From the NCBI RefSeq assembly GCF_900094735.1, contig NZ_FMBM01000002.1, positions 186,001 through 250,000 of the forward strand: DNA of 64,000 bases. The letters run 5' to 3'. Positions 27,986 to 36,191 of the stretch are shown here, in pieces. Made by a program: the position numbers and the translations under genes. This DNA is from Saliniramus fredricksonii (GTDB lineage: Bacteria; Pseudomonadota; Alphaproteobacteria; Rhizobiales; Beijerinckiaceae). The stretch's first letter is position 1. Each line of letters starts with the position of its first letter. The notes beneath the pieces were generated by a model. It ran no database searches. It saw nothing but the letters and a program-made list of their open reading frames with translations, and had not been told where the DNA came from.

Positions 27986-28185
27986 GCGCTGCCATCGAGA
28001 CTCTTGTGGGCACGATCGCTGCGCGGGGCGATCTCGGCCATATCGCGTTGTTTGCCTGGGCCAGCGTGGCGAGCCTGTTCGCCGCCGCCCAGCACCGGGA
28101 AGCCGCCGCCGCGAGCCGGCGCTTCGACGAGTTCGTGCGCGAACTCGCCCTCTTCAACCGCAATCATTCGGGAGATTGTGAATGA
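27982..28185 (+). CDS. GTA small protein (gp3.5)
   Basis: 67-residue protein starting in the ATGA stop-start overlap with the portal gene. It has one hydrophobic stretch (HIALFAWASVASLFAAA, about 20-36) followed by an amphipathic helix. It occupies the place of Rhodobacter g3.5. Function unknown; the hydrophobic stretch could be a membrane segment or part of a packed helix. Confidence 0.7.
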   Translation: MSAAIETLVGTIAARGDLGHIALFAWASVASLFAAAQHREAAAASRRFDEFVRELALFNRNHSGDCE

Positions 28186-28391
28186 TGCTGAAACGACGCG
28201 CGACGCCAGCAAGGCGTCCGGCTACGCCCCGTTCGTCGAAACCGCCGGGGCGCGGGCCTTCCGGTGGATCGGGGCCCGGCAAGCCACCCGGAGAGACCTT
28301 CCGGGATTTCATCAGGACATTGGAAAGGCTTGATCGGGGCGCGTCGCACAAGCAACGCGCCCCGATCGGTTTCAGGGAGGGGGCACGATGA
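28182..28391 (+). CDS. Small hypothetical protein in the GTA cluster
   Basis: 69-residue, proline- and arginine-rich protein. Both ends use ATGA stop-start overlaps: with gp3.5 upstream and with the prohead protease downstream. That is strong evidence that it is translated. The C-terminal half (ETFRDFIRTLERLDRGA) is helical; the N-terminal half looks disordered. I do not recognise it. A perfect 13-bp hairpin lies inside it. Confidence 0.6.
   Translation: MMLKRRATPARRPATPRSSKPPGRGPSGGSGPGKPPGETFRDFIRTLERLDRGASHKQRAPIGFREGAR
28332..28367 (+). promoter_or_regulatory. 13-bp perfect RNA hairpin before the prohead protease gene
   Basis: Arms GATCGGGGCGCGT and its exact complement with a 10-base loop, ending 20 bp before the protease start. 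No T-tract follows. It could attenuate transcription, set an mRNA end, or modulate expression of protease and capsid relative to portal. Confidence 0.5.
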
Positions 28392-28936
28392 AGCTTGAAT
28401 TTCCCGCAGCCCCCGAAATCAAGCTGAACCCGCATGCGCCGGCGGGCATCACCGAGGAGGGGGTCTTCGAAGGTTATGCCAGCCTGTTCGATGAGCCCGA
28501 CCTCTCGCAGGACGTGGTGCGCCGGGGCGCCTTCAGCGAGAGCCTCGCACGGCGCGGCGCCGGCAATATCCGCATGCTCTGGCAGCACGATCCGGCCCAG
28601 CCGATCGGTACATGGACCACGATCCGCGAGGATGCGCGCGGGTTGTTCGTACGCGGGCGGCTCAACCTCGCCGTGGCGCGCGCCCGGGAGGTGCATGCGC
28701 TGATGCGCGACGGCGCCATTGACGGGCTGTCGATCGGCTATCGCGTCCGGCGCGCGGGCAAGGATCGCCGACGCGGGCAGCGTATCCTGGAGAAGCTCGA
28801 TCTTTGGGAGATCTCCGTCGTCACCTTCCCGATGCTGCCGGCGGCGCGGGTGTCGCAGATCAAGGACGGATCTGACCGCCTTGCCGCTGCGATCCGCCGC
28901 GCGGCGGACCGGCTGTTCCCGCGTCCGGCCTTTTGA
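28388..28936 (+). CDS. GTA prohead protease (gp4)
   Basis: HK97-family (S78) maturation protease of 182 residues that trims the capsid protein during assembly. The catalytic His is in MLWQHDPAQPIG and the Ser in GAIDGLSIGYR; LEKLDLWEISVVTFPM is the family's conserved C-terminal strand. ATG overlaps the stop of the 69-residue gene. Confidence 0.92.
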   Translation: MKLEFPAAPEIKLNPHAPAGITEEGVFEGYASLFDEPDLSQDVVRRGAFSESLARRGAGNIRMLWQHDPAQPIGTWTTIREDARGLFVRGRLNLAVARAREVHALMRDGAIDGLSIGYRVRRAGKDRRRGQRILEKLDLWEISVVTFPMLPAARVSQIKDGSDRLAAAIRRAADRLFPRPAF

Positions 28937-28982
28937 GCCGCGCGCGTTTTCTTCGCCACACCCAACCATGAAAGTGAGCATT

Positions 28983-30227
28983 ATGAGCGTACCGATCGAG
29001 ACCAAATCCGCCGAGGCCGTCGAGGCTTTCGACGCGTTCAGCCGCGCCTTCGAGGCCTTCAAGGAGACCAATGACGAACGCCTTGCCGCGCTTGAGCGCA
29101 AAGGCCATGCCGATCCGTTGACCGAGGAGAAGCTCGCGCGTATCGATGCCGGGCTCGACGAGACCCGCGCGCGTATCGATGCGCTGGCCCTGGGGCGCGC
29201 ACGCCCGCCGCTCGGCGGCGTCGATCAGGGCGCGGTTCGCGACCACGACCCCCTGATGCATGAGCACAAGACGGCCTTCGAAAGCTATATCCGCAGCGGC
29301 GAGAGCGGTGGGCTGAAGCAGCTCGAAACCAAGGCGCTCTCGGCAGGGTCGGGGCCCGATGGCGGTTATCTCGCCCCGCCCCAGGTCGAGAGCGAGGTGC
29401 TGCGCCGGCTCTCGGCGCTCTCGCCGATTCGTGCGATCGCCGGGAACCGGGTGATCTCGGGCGGGCTCTACAAGGTGGCGCATTCGGTCTCCGGCCCGGC
29501 CTCGGGCTGGGTCTCGGAGACGGCGGCGCGCCCGGAAACGGACAGCCCGACGCTGGCGGAGCTGAGCTTCCCGGCCATGGAGCTCTACGCCATGCCCGCC
29601 GCGACGCAGACGCTGCTCGACGACGCCATCGTCGATATCGACCAGTGGATCGCCGACGAGGTCGAAACCGCCTTCGCCGAGCAGGAGGGCGCGGCCTTCG
29701 TCAATGGTGACGGCAATGCCAAGCCGCGTGGATTCCTGGATTATACGGCAGTGGCCGATGGCAGCTGGAGCTGGGGCAATCTCGGCTTTATCGGGACGGG
29801 CGTCGCCGACGCCTTTCCGGCCTCCGATCCTTCCGACGTGCTGGTCGATCTGATCTATGCGCTGAAGGCGGGCTATCGCCAGAATGCGACTTTCGTGATG
29901 AATCGCAAGACGCAAAGCGCGATCCGCAAGTTCAAGGATCAGCAGGGCAATTATCTGTGGCAGCCGCCGGCGGGAATGGGGCGCAACGCGACCTTGATGA
30001 ACTTCCCCGTGATCGAGGCCGAGGACATGCCCGATATCGGCGCGGGGACCACGCCGATCGCCTTCGGCGATTTCCGGCGCGGTTATCTCGTGGTGGATCG
30101 CGCCGGGATCCGGATCCTGCGCGATCCGTATTCGGCCAAGCCCTATGTGCTGTTCTATACGACCAAGCGAGTCGGCGGCGGCGTGCAGGATTTCGCGGCG
30201 ATCAAGCTGATGAAATGCGCCGCCTGA
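28983..30227 (+). CDS. GTA major capsid protein (gp5)
   Basis: HK97-fold coat protein of 414 residues. The N-terminal delta domain is helical (about 10-70), ahead of the likely cleavage region. The fold is recognisable from GPDGGYLAPPQVESEVLRRL, GWVSETAARPETDSPTLAELSFPAMELYAMP and the C-terminal DFRRGYLVVDRAGIRILRDPYS. ATG 28983 is preferred over ATG 28968, which has no ribosome site. Two genes on the opposite strand follow before the connector gene. Confidence 0.95.
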   Translation: MSVPIETKSAEAVEAFDAFSRAFEAFKETNDERLAALERKGHADPLTEEKLARIDAGLDETRARIDALALGRARPPLGGVDQGAVRDHDPLMHEHKTAFESYIRSGESGGLKQLETKALSAGSGPDGGYLAPPQVESEVLRRLSALSPIRAIAGNRVISGGLYKVAHSVSGPASGWVSETAARPETDSPTLAELSFPAMELYAMPAATQTLLDDAIVDIDQWIADEVETAFAEQEGAAFVNGDGNAKPRGFLDYTAVADGSWSWGNLGFIGTGVADAFPASDPSDVLVDLIYALKAGYRQNATFVMNRKTQSAIRKFKDQQGNYLWQPPAGMGRNATLMNFPVIEAEDMPDIGAGTTPIAFGDFRRGYLVVDRAGIRILRDPYSAKPYVLFYTTKRVGGGVQDFAAIKLMKCAA

Positions 30228-30269
30228 CTTGCGGCGCGGTTCCCGTCCCGGTCATGCGCCGGGGCGGGG

Positions 30270-31127
30270 TCAATCCGCCCATTCGATCCATTCGTTGCTG
30301 TCGTCGCGACCGAGCGGTGGCAGGCGTACCGAGGTCGAGACGCTGGAATCGATGGCGCGCAATTCGCGCATGCGCGCCTCGATCCAGCCCAGATGGGGCG
30401 TGAGCGGGGTAATCGCGGTGGACCCGCCACAGGCTGCGCCGGAGCGCTCGCTCGTGGCACCACTCGACCAGCTGACCAGACCGAGCAGGCTGAAGCGGCC
30501 CGGATCGCCGCGCAGGATCGGACCGCCGGAATCGCCCTGGCAGGCGCCGGCACCGGTGCGCTGCGATTCGCGCTCGCTGTCGGACGCCATCAGCATGGTG
30601 TTGCCGATCTGCATTTCACCGCGAATGCGCAGATACGTGTAGCGCAACTTGCGCGCCGTCTCGCGTTTGCCGAAGGCGGTGGTGCCGAATCCGGCCAGCG
30701 TCACGTCCTCGCCCGGCATCGGCGTATTGGTGCGGCGCAATGGCAAAGGCGTGAATTCCTGGCCGAGCGGCGCATCGAGACGAAGCACGGCCAGGTCGAT
30801 GCCGGGCTGTCGGCGTGGCGGCGCCGTCCCGTCGAAGCTCGGATGCAGGGCCTGGGCCAGAACGCCGCGTCTGATGGTGCGTCCGCGCCGGTCGAGAGCG
30901 AAGACCTCGTATTGCGTATCCGCAAGCAGACAATGGGCCGCCGTCACGATCAGGTCGGCGGCGGTAAGCACGCCGGAGCACATTTCGCCCTGATCGCTTT
31001 CGATGCGCACGACGAATTGGCGCAGACCGTCGCGATTGGTCGCCTCAACGCCGCGCACGATCGCTTGCGCCGGTGCGCCAGCGGCAGCGACGAAGAGAAT
31101 CAGGGCAAGGAGCACACTTCGGATCAT
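30270..31127 (-). CDS. Secreted trypsin-like serine protease (first of pair)
   Basis: Chymotrypsin-fold protease of 285 residues. Signal peptide MIRSVLLALILFVAAAGAPAQA. The mature part starts IVRGVE, close to the activated N-terminus of the S1 family. Triad residues: His in VTAAHC, Asp in GIDLAVLRL, Ser in GACQGDSGGP. Predicted periplasmic or secreted. It is the downstream gene of a tandem pair on the strand opposite to the GTA genes, between capsid and connector. A longer start at 31166 is possible. Confidence 0.85.
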   Translation of the reverse strand: MIRSVLLALILFVAAAGAPAQAIVRGVEATNRDGLRQFVVRIESDQGEMCSGVLTAADLIVTAAHCLLADTQYEVFALDRRGRTIRRGVLAQALHPSFDGTAPPRRQPGIDLAVLRLDAPLGQEFTPLPLRRTNTPMPGEDVTLAGFGTTAFGKRETARKLRYTYLRIRGEMQIGNTMLMASDSERESQRTGAGACQGDSGGPILRGDPGRFSLLGLVSWSSGATSERSGAACGGSTAITPLTPHLGWIEARMRELRAIDSSVSTSVRLPPLGRDDSNEWIEWAD

Positions 31128-31166
31128 CCCTGCAATCTTGACCGCTTCGCCGCGCAAGACAAGCAC

Positions 31167-31925
31167 TTATCGCCACGCCACATGGCGATTCCAGCCCGCC
31201 GCGACATCTTCGATCCAGCCTCGCTGCGGGCCCACAAGGACGCCCTGACTCATGGCACCGCAGGACCCGGCGCCGTTGCCGGTCGTCCAGGTGGTGATGG
31301 CGAAGACATCCCCGTCACGGCTGATCGGCCCGCCCGAATCGCCGTGGCAGCCACCGCGCGGCGTGGCGCCGCCACCAGACAGCCAGATCAGGATGCTGCT
31401 CGGTCCATACGGCTCGATCACATGCAGTTCGACGCTGTGGAAATTGCCGCTCGTGGCGCCGCTGCTATCGGCTTCATCGCGCAGGCCGAAACCGGCCAGG
31501 CGCACCCGGGTCTCGGCACGCGGCGCCTGCATCGACAGCGTGGCCGGCTCGAATTGCGTCGGCAGGGGCTGAGAGACGCGGATCAGGGCGAGATCGATCG
31601 AGCGGCGGCGGGTGCGGATCGCGTCCGGATCGAATTGCGGATGCACGACCGTCTCGCCGATTTCGAGCAGAACCGGCCTCCCGTCCGCATCGCGGAAATG
31701 GACGCGATGTTCCGCAGCGCCGGTCACGCAATGGGCGGCGGTGAGCACGACATCGTCGTCGAGCATCACGCCCGAACAGACCGATCCGCCGGAGCCGAGA
31801 ACCATCACGCCCGCCCGTGCAAGCGGGGAGGTGTCCGCAGTACCGCCGATCACTGCGCGAACCGGCGCGACCGGCAGCGTCAGCCACAGGCACAGGGTGA
31901 GTGCGGCGAGGCAGAGGCGCGACAT
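31167..31925 (-). CDS. Secreted trypsin-like serine protease (second of pair)
   Basis: S1-family protease of 252 residues with signal peptide (MSRLCLAALTLCLWL..VRA) and mature start VIGGTAD. Triad: His in LTAAHC, Asp in SIDLALIRV, Ser in GGCHGDSGGP. It is related to its neighbour, ends 40 bp before its start and is probably a diverged tandem duplicate. Only 32 bp separate its start from the divergent connector gene, so their control regions overlap. Confidence 0.87.
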   Translation of the reverse strand: MSRLCLAALTLCLWLTLPVAPVRAVIGGTADTSPLARAGVMVLGSGGSVCSGVMLDDDVVLTAAHCVTGAAEHRVHFRDADGRPVLLEIGETVVHPQFDPDAIRTRRRSIDLALIRVSQPLPTQFEPATLSMQAPRAETRVRLAGFGLRDEADSSGATSGNFHSVELHVIEPYGPSSILIWLSGGGATPRGGCHGDSGGPISRDGDVFAITTWTTGNGAGSCGAMSQGVLVGPQRGWIEDVAAGWNRHVAWR

Positions 31926-31957
31926 TCGAGACCTTCTTCCTGAACGAGGTATCCAGC

Positions 31958-32524
31958 ATGATTCCGATACGCGTCGACGGCCCCGCCGTCGAGCCCGTTT
32001 CGCTCGCCGATGCGCGCACGCATCTGCGGCTCGACGACACGCATGAAGATGATCTGGTCACGGCGCTGATCGAGGCGGGGCGGCTCCTGCTCGAATCGGC
32101 AACGCGGCTGATCTTCATCAATCAGAGCTGGCGGCTGATCCTGGAGGAGACGCCCCGCAGCCTGCGTTTGCATCTGCCGCTCGCCCCGATCATCGCGATC
32201 ACCGAGATCCGCGCCATCGATGCGCAGGGCGCCGCCAGCATGGTCGACCCGCAGGAATACCGGCTGCGCGCGGGGGCGCAGCCGCCGACCCTGATACTCG
32301 AAGACGGCTTTCCGCGTCCCCCCGGCGGTATCGAGATCGATCTGGAGGCGGGGTTCGGACCCGCACCCGAGAACGTGCCGGCGCCGTTGCGCCAGGCTTT
32401 GCGCATGCTGGTCGCGCGCTGGTTCGAGGAGCGTGGCGACGGGGCCGGCGAGCCTGAGACAGGGGTATTGCCGCCCGATGTCGCGCTGATGATCGCGCCG
32501 TATCGCCATCTGCGACTGAGCTGA
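31958..32524 (+). CDS. GTA head-tail connector (gp6)
   Basis: Adaptor of 188 residues that sits below the portal. The pattern VSLADARTHLRLDDTHEDDLVTALIEAGRLLLE is the gp6/HK97 connector signature. GAGG lies before ATG 31958. Start of the second GTA gene block, after the protease pair. Confidence 0.9.
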   Translation: MIPIRVDGPAVEPVSLADARTHLRLDDTHEDDLVTALIEAGRLLLESATRLIFINQSWRLILEETPRSLRLHLPLAPIIAITEIRAIDAQGAASMVDPQEYRLRAGAQPPTLILEDGFPRPPGGIEIDLEAGFGPAPENVPAPLRQALRMLVARWFEERGDGAGEPETGVLPPDVALMIAPYRHLRLS

Positions 32525-32535
32525 GGGAGGCAGGC

Positions 32536-32868
32536 ATGGAACAGCGCACGAAGATCGGCGCGCGTCGCAAACTCTTCGTCATCGAAACGCCGATCGATCT
32601 CCCCGATGGCTTCGGCGGTTTCACGCGCAGCTGGCAGGCCGGTCCGACGGTCTGGGGCGCGCTCGAAACCCTGCGCTTCGACGAACGCCGTATCGCGGAC
32701 CGTACCGAGGAGGTGGCGACGCATCGCTTGCGGCTGCGCCGGCGCACGCCGCCGCCTGCGGGTTCGCGCTTCGCGCTCGGCCCGCGTCGTTTCGACCTGC
32801 GCGCGAGCGACGCTGCCGAGGCGCCGGCGCGTGATCTGGTCTGTCTGGTGGAGGAGATCAGGCCATGA
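32536..32868 (+). CDS. GTA head closure protein (gp7)
   Basis: 110-residue head-tail adaptor (SPP1 gp16-like). Typical segments: DLPDGFGGFTRSWQ, VWGALETL and a C-terminal beta stretch. A strong GGGAGG precedes the start; ATGA overlap with the next gene. Confidence 0.88.
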   Translation: MEQRTKIGARRKLFVIETPIDLPDGFGGFTRSWQAGPTVWGALETLRFDERRIADRTEEVATHRLRLRRRTPPPAGSRFALGPRRFDLRASDAAEAPARDLVCLVEEIRP

Positions 32869-33275
32869 GTGGCCCCATACTAGCCCTGCGTCAGGCCGTT
32901 CTGACGCGTCTCACCGAGGATGCCGATCTCGCCCAGGCGATGGGCGGCACGGTGCATCTCTACGATGAACCGCCGCGCGCGGCACCGGCAATCTACGCAG
33001 TGTTCGGCGATGCGCGGGTGCGCGAATGGCCGGGCGACCTGCAGGAGGCGCATGAGCACGATCTGCGCATCATCGTCTGGGCGCGACCGGGCTCGCGGGC
33101 GAGCGCGCTCATTGCCGCAGATTACATGGCGGAGGCACTGCACGACGCCCCGCTGACTCTGACCGATCACCGGCTGGTCAATCTGCGCGTCGTCTCCTGC
33201 ACGATCGGGCGTGATGAACGCTCCGGATCGGGGCGGGCGGAATTGCGGTTGCGGGCGGTGACCGAGCGCCTGTGA
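32865..33275 (+). CDS. GTA tail terminator (gp8, DUF3168)
   Basis: 136-residue DUF3168 protein that caps the tail tube. Family segments: ALRQAVLTRLTEDADLAQAMGG at the N-terminus, PAIYAVFGDA and VVSCTIGRDERSGSGRAELRLRAVTE. Start in an ATGA overlap with gp7. Confidence 0.9.
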   Translation: MSGPILALRQAVLTRLTEDADLAQAMGGTVHLYDEPPRAAPAIYAVFGDARVREWPGDLQEAHEHDLRIIVWARPGSRASALIAADYMAEALHDAPLTLTDHRLVNLRVVSCTIGRDERSGSGRAELRLRAVTERL

Positions 33276-33307
33276 GCGAGAGCGATGCGATTTGAGGGAG
33301 ACATGAA

Positions 33308-33715
33308 ATGGCAGCACAGAAAGGCAAGGATCTTCTGGTGAAGATCGCGGATGGCGGCGGTTTCGCCACGGTGGCGGGATTGCGCGCGCGGCAGATCAGT
33401 TTCAATGCCGAGCCCGTCGACGTCACCCATGCGGATTCCGCCGGGCGCTGGCGCGAACTGCTCGCGGGTGCGGGCATGCGCCGGGCCGCGATCGCGGGAT
33501 CGGGTGTGTTTCGCGATGCGCAATCGGATGCGCTGATGCGGGCGTTGTTCTTCGATGGCGGGATCGGCGATTTCGAGATCGTGATTCCCGATTTCGGCGC
33601 GATCACCGGCCCCTTCCAGATCGTCGCACTGGAATATCGGGGCGATCATGCGGGCGAGGTGAGCTTTGACATGGCGCTCGAATCTGCGGGCGCGCTGGCA
33701 TTCCAGGCAGCTTGA
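33308..33715 (+). CDS. GTA major tail protein (gp9)
   Basis: Tail-tube protein of 135 residues, TP901-1/gp9 family. It starts AAQKGKDLLVKIADGGGFATVAGLRARQISFN, the family N-terminus, with VDVTHADSAGRWREL following. GGGAGAC precedes the ATG. Confidence 0.93.
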   Translation: MAAQKGKDLLVKIADGGGFATVAGLRARQISFNAEPVDVTHADSAGRWRELLAGAGMRRAAIAGSGVFRDAQSDALMRALFFDGGIGDFEIVIPDFGAITGPFQIVALEYRGDHAGEVSFDMALESAGALAFQAA

Positions 33716-33725
33716 GGAGGTGGAT

Positions 33726-34067
33726 ATGGTCAATCGCAGACGCGGTGAGAGGGAGCTCGTTCTCGGAGAGCGGCGCTTTCGCCTGTGCCTCACGCTCGGC
33801 GCGCTGGCCGAGCTCGAAGCGACATTCGGGGTCGATGATCTCGCAAGCCTGGCCGAGCGTTTCAATACCGGGCGGCTTGCGGCGCAGGACGTGATCACCA
33901 TCCTGACCTGTGCCATGCGCGGCGGTGGTCACGAGATGAGCGAGGCGGAGGTCGCGGCGCTGCACGGGCCGGATGGTGTCAGTCCATTGGTCGAGGGCGC
34001 CCTCGCGGCGCTTGAGGCGGCGTTCGGGGTCGATGCGCCAAACCCTCCGCAGGCGCAGACGGGGTGA
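33726..34067 (+). CDS. GTA tail assembly chaperone (gp10)
   Basis: GTA_gp10 family protein of 113 residues. LGERRFRLCLTLGALAELEATFGVDDLASL is the conserved N-terminal half. GAGGAGG precedes ATG 33726. A GTGA overlap links it to the next small gene; in phages this position uses frameshifting, here two separate genes do the job. Confidence 0.9.
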   Translation: MVNRRRGERELVLGERRFRLCLTLGALAELEATFGVDDLASLAERFNTGRLAAQDVITILTCAMRGGGHEMSEAEVAALHGPDGVSPLVEGALAALEAAFGVDAPNPPQAQTG

Positions 34068-34270
34068 GCGCCGCGCCGGCGCCGTTTCCCTGGGATGCGG
34101 TGCTCGGCTACTGCCTCAACCGTCTGCGCTGGTCCCCCGAGAGCTTCTGGCGCGCCACGCCGCGCGAACTCGCCGTCGCGCTCGGTGATGTCGCGGCATC
34201 GGCACCGCCGACACGGGCCGAGCTCGCGATGCTGATGCGCGCCCATCCCGACGCGCCCGCATGCGCGTGA
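34064..34270 (+). CDS. GTA tail assembly protein (gp10.1)
   Basis: 68-residue protein like Rhodobacter gp10.1 (rcc01693 family). FPWDAVLGYCLNRLRWSPESFWRATPREL is the recognisable core. GTG start in a GTGA overlap with gp10. Confidence 0.85.
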   Translation: MSAAPAPFPWDAVLGYCLNRLRWSPESFWRATPRELAVALGDVAASAPPTRAELAMLMRAHPDAPACA

Positions 34271-34292
34271 AACAATTCAAGGAGAGACGATC

Positions 34293-34883
34293 ATGGATCC
34301 CACACTGCGCCCCGATGACGAGCGGCTCGAACTGCGCCGACAGATCGACGAGACCGAGCGCCTGCGCGAAATCTCCGAGCGTCTCGGCACCACGCTCGAA
34401 CAGAGCTTCGCGCGCGCCAATGCGGAAGGCGGGCGTTTCGATCGCACCTTGCAGCGGATGCAGCGCTCTCTGACCGGTTTCGTGACGCGCATGGCGCAGG
34501 CGCCGCTGCGCAGCCTGATCCGGCAGGGCGTGCGTTCCCTGCTGGGCGGGATCGGTCAGGGGGGAACGCAGGCTTTCGCCGATGGCGGGGTGATCGCGGG
34601 CGGTCGGGTCATACCGTTCGCCCAGGGCGGTGTCGTCGCCGCGCCGACCTATTTTCCGATGCGCGGCGGGACGGGGCTGATGGGGGAGGCGGGCCCCGAG
34701 GCGATCATGCCGCTGGCGCGCGGCCCGGATGGCCGTCTGGGTGTCGCTGCCGCTGGGCGTGACGGGCCGGTATCGGTAACGGTGAATATCGCGACGCCGG
34801 ATGCGGCATCCTTCCGGCGCTCGGAGAGCCAGGTCTCGGCGACGCTCGCCCGGGCCGTGGCCCGGGGGCGCCGCGCGACGTGA
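34293..34883 (+). CDS. GTA short tape measure protein (gp11)
   Basis: 196-residue tail tape measure protein, similar in length to Rhodobacter gp11 and far shorter than phage tape measures, consistent with a short GTA tail. An N-terminal coiled region (about 5-60) precedes the characteristic glycine-rich block FADGGVIAGGRVIPFAQGGVVAAPTYFPM..GLMGEAGPEAIMPL. The operon direction is interrupted just after it. Confidence 0.9.
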   Translation: MDPTLRPDDERLELRRQIDETERLREISERLGTTLEQSFARANAEGGRFDRTLQRMQRSLTGFVTRMAQAPLRSLIRQGVRSLLGGIGQGGTQAFADGGVIAGGRVIPFAQGGVVAAPTYFPMRGGTGLMGEAGPEAIMPLARGPDGRLGVAAAGRDGPVSVTVNIATPDAASFRRSESQVSATLARAVARGRRAT

Positions 34884-34887
34884 GACC

Positions 34888-35130
34888 TCAGGCCGCCTTT
34901 TCGAGAATGGCGGCGATCTCGTCCTTGAGTTGCAGCCGCTTGCGCCGCATGTCGTGTTCGACTTCCTCGGTCGTCGGCTCGACACGAGTCTCGACGCGGT
35001 GGATCGCGCGATTGATCTCGTGATACTCGTCCGCGAGTTTGGCGAAATGGGCATCGGCCATCTTCAGATCATGGATCTGCTGCACCTTGTCCGGGAATTC
35101 CTCGGCCAGTTCGTGCGGGACGTGGCTCAT
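34888..35130 (-). CDS. DUF465 (YdcH) family protein
   Basis: 80-residue helical coiled-coil protein. It starts MSHVPHELAEEFPDKVQQIHDLK, the DUF465 signature, followed by heptad-rich ERVE..MRRKRLQLKDEI. Start at 35130 has GGAG before it. It is on the strand opposite to the GTA genes, its 3' end 4 bp from the tape measure stop. Function of the family unknown. Confidence 0.85.
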   Translation of the reverse strand: MSHVPHELAEEFPDKVQQIHDLKMADAHFAKLADEYHEINRAIHRVETRVEPTTEEVEHDMRRKRLQLKDEIAAILEKAA

Positions 35131-35289
35131 CGTGTTTTCTCCTTCTTCGAAAGCCTTCCTCCCCACACAATCGGATTCGACGCGACCGCGCCTTGAGAAT
35201 TGTCAATGGCGAGGGTGGTACGAGCGGTTGCGGGGCGCTCTGGCCTGTGGCATGCAGCCTTGAGTTGCTGTTTTTAAAGTGGGGTTTGC

Positions 35290-35859
35290 ATGTGTCTTCG
35301 TGAGGATAACGAATTGCGCTACGCGCAGCTTCAACGCGTTGCGCGTGAGCATATCGCGTCGAAAATCAACGCGAAGAACGCGCGTGTCGGGGTTGGGCGC
35401 TTCAAGGGGGTTACGCTGGCATCGATCTGCAAAGCTGCGCTGGAAGAGGCGCGAAAGGAATGGCCGAAGCATTACGGTCCGGACACGCATGCGGGCTTTT
35501 CGGAGAGCTGGGAGCGCTTATATTACAAATTCAGGAACCGTGTTTCATTCTTCAATCTTGCAGTCTGGCAGGAGATTGAGGGACATGGGCGCGTTCTGCA
35601 GGGGCTCGCATTGGGCAAGCCGTCGAATTCCAAGACCCATTTGACGATACATTGGGTCGAAAGGAGTTTCGCTCCGACGTCGATAAGAGGCGTGTTATCT
35701 CTGATATTGCCTTGTGCGCACGAATATGCGAAACTTTTGCGTGCTGAACGCGTTTTGATCAAGGATCCGGTTGACAGTCGGGTTTACGAAAAATACGGCT
35801 TTACGCCATACAAGCTGCCGAAAGTTGGTGGCGTCTACATGAGTAGGAATGTGCGATGA
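35290..35859 (+). CDS. GNAT-like protein, accessory gene in the GTA cluster
   Basis: 189-residue protein I do not recognise by name. The C-terminal half reads like a GNAT acetyltransferase: strand THLTIHWVERSF, helix GVLSLILPCAHEYAKLLRAE, strand RVLIKDP, helix VYEKYGF and a final GGVYMSRNV strand. The canonical Q/R-x-x-G-x-G/A acetyl-CoA loop is not clear. The N-terminal 70 residues are basic and helical. Codon use and GC are lower than in the flanking GTA genes. ATGA overlap with the next gene. Confidence 0.55.
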   Translation: MCLREDNELRYAQLQRVAREHIASKINAKNARVGVGRFKGVTLASICKAALEEARKEWPKHYGPDTHAGFSESWERLYYKFRNRVSFFNLAVWQEIEGHGRVLQGLALGKPSNSKTHLTIHWVERSFAPTSIRGVLSLILPCAHEYAKLLRAERVLIKDPVDSRVYEKYGFTPYKLPKVGGVYMSRNVR

Positions 35860-36110
35860 CAGCGAAACAGAACGCAGTTGAGGAAATGGTGTCGGTCGAC
35901 ACGGATCTTCTCGTCGACGCGATCGAGTTCGCTCGCAAGCGCGCAGAGGAAGTGCATGCCGAAAGCACGCACACCATGATCGATGAGATCGACGACGCGC
36001 TCTGGGCGACCTGGGGCGATGATGACGGCAACATTCTCGTCGCCGACAAGGATGGTCTCGAAGGGTGCGACCCGTTCGACGATGACGATCTCTTCGCGGA
36101 TGCCGCCTGA
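35856..36110 (+). CDS. Small acidic protein coupled to the GNAT-like gene
   Basis: 84-residue protein, strongly acidic at its C-terminus (DDDGNILVADKDGLEGCDPFDDDDLF). The N-terminal half is helical. It starts in the ATGA stop-start overlap of the GNAT-like gene. It could be an antitoxin-like or immunity partner, but no DNA-binding motif is visible, so this is only a possibility. A strong terminator follows at 36139. Confidence 0.5.
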   Translation: MTAKQNAVEEMVSVDTDLLVDAIEFARKRAEEVHAESTHTMIDEIDDALWATWGDDDGNILVADKDGLEGCDPFDDDDLFADAA

Positions 36111-36138
36111 CCGCATCCGCCAGAACCGGTTTCTCACG

Positions 36139-36165
36139 AAAGCCCCGGCAGTGCCGGGGCTTTTT
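36139..36165 (+). terminator. Rho-independent terminator inside the GTA cluster
   Basis: Stem AAGCCCCGGC / GCCGGGGCTT, 10 bp, 3-base loop, followed by a run of T. It lies 29 bp past the small acidic gene and 27 bp before the distal tail gene, so gp12 onward needs its own promoter or antitermination. Confidence 0.9.
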
Positions 36166-36191
36166 GCGTTTTTACTCCCGGAGGTAAGGGC

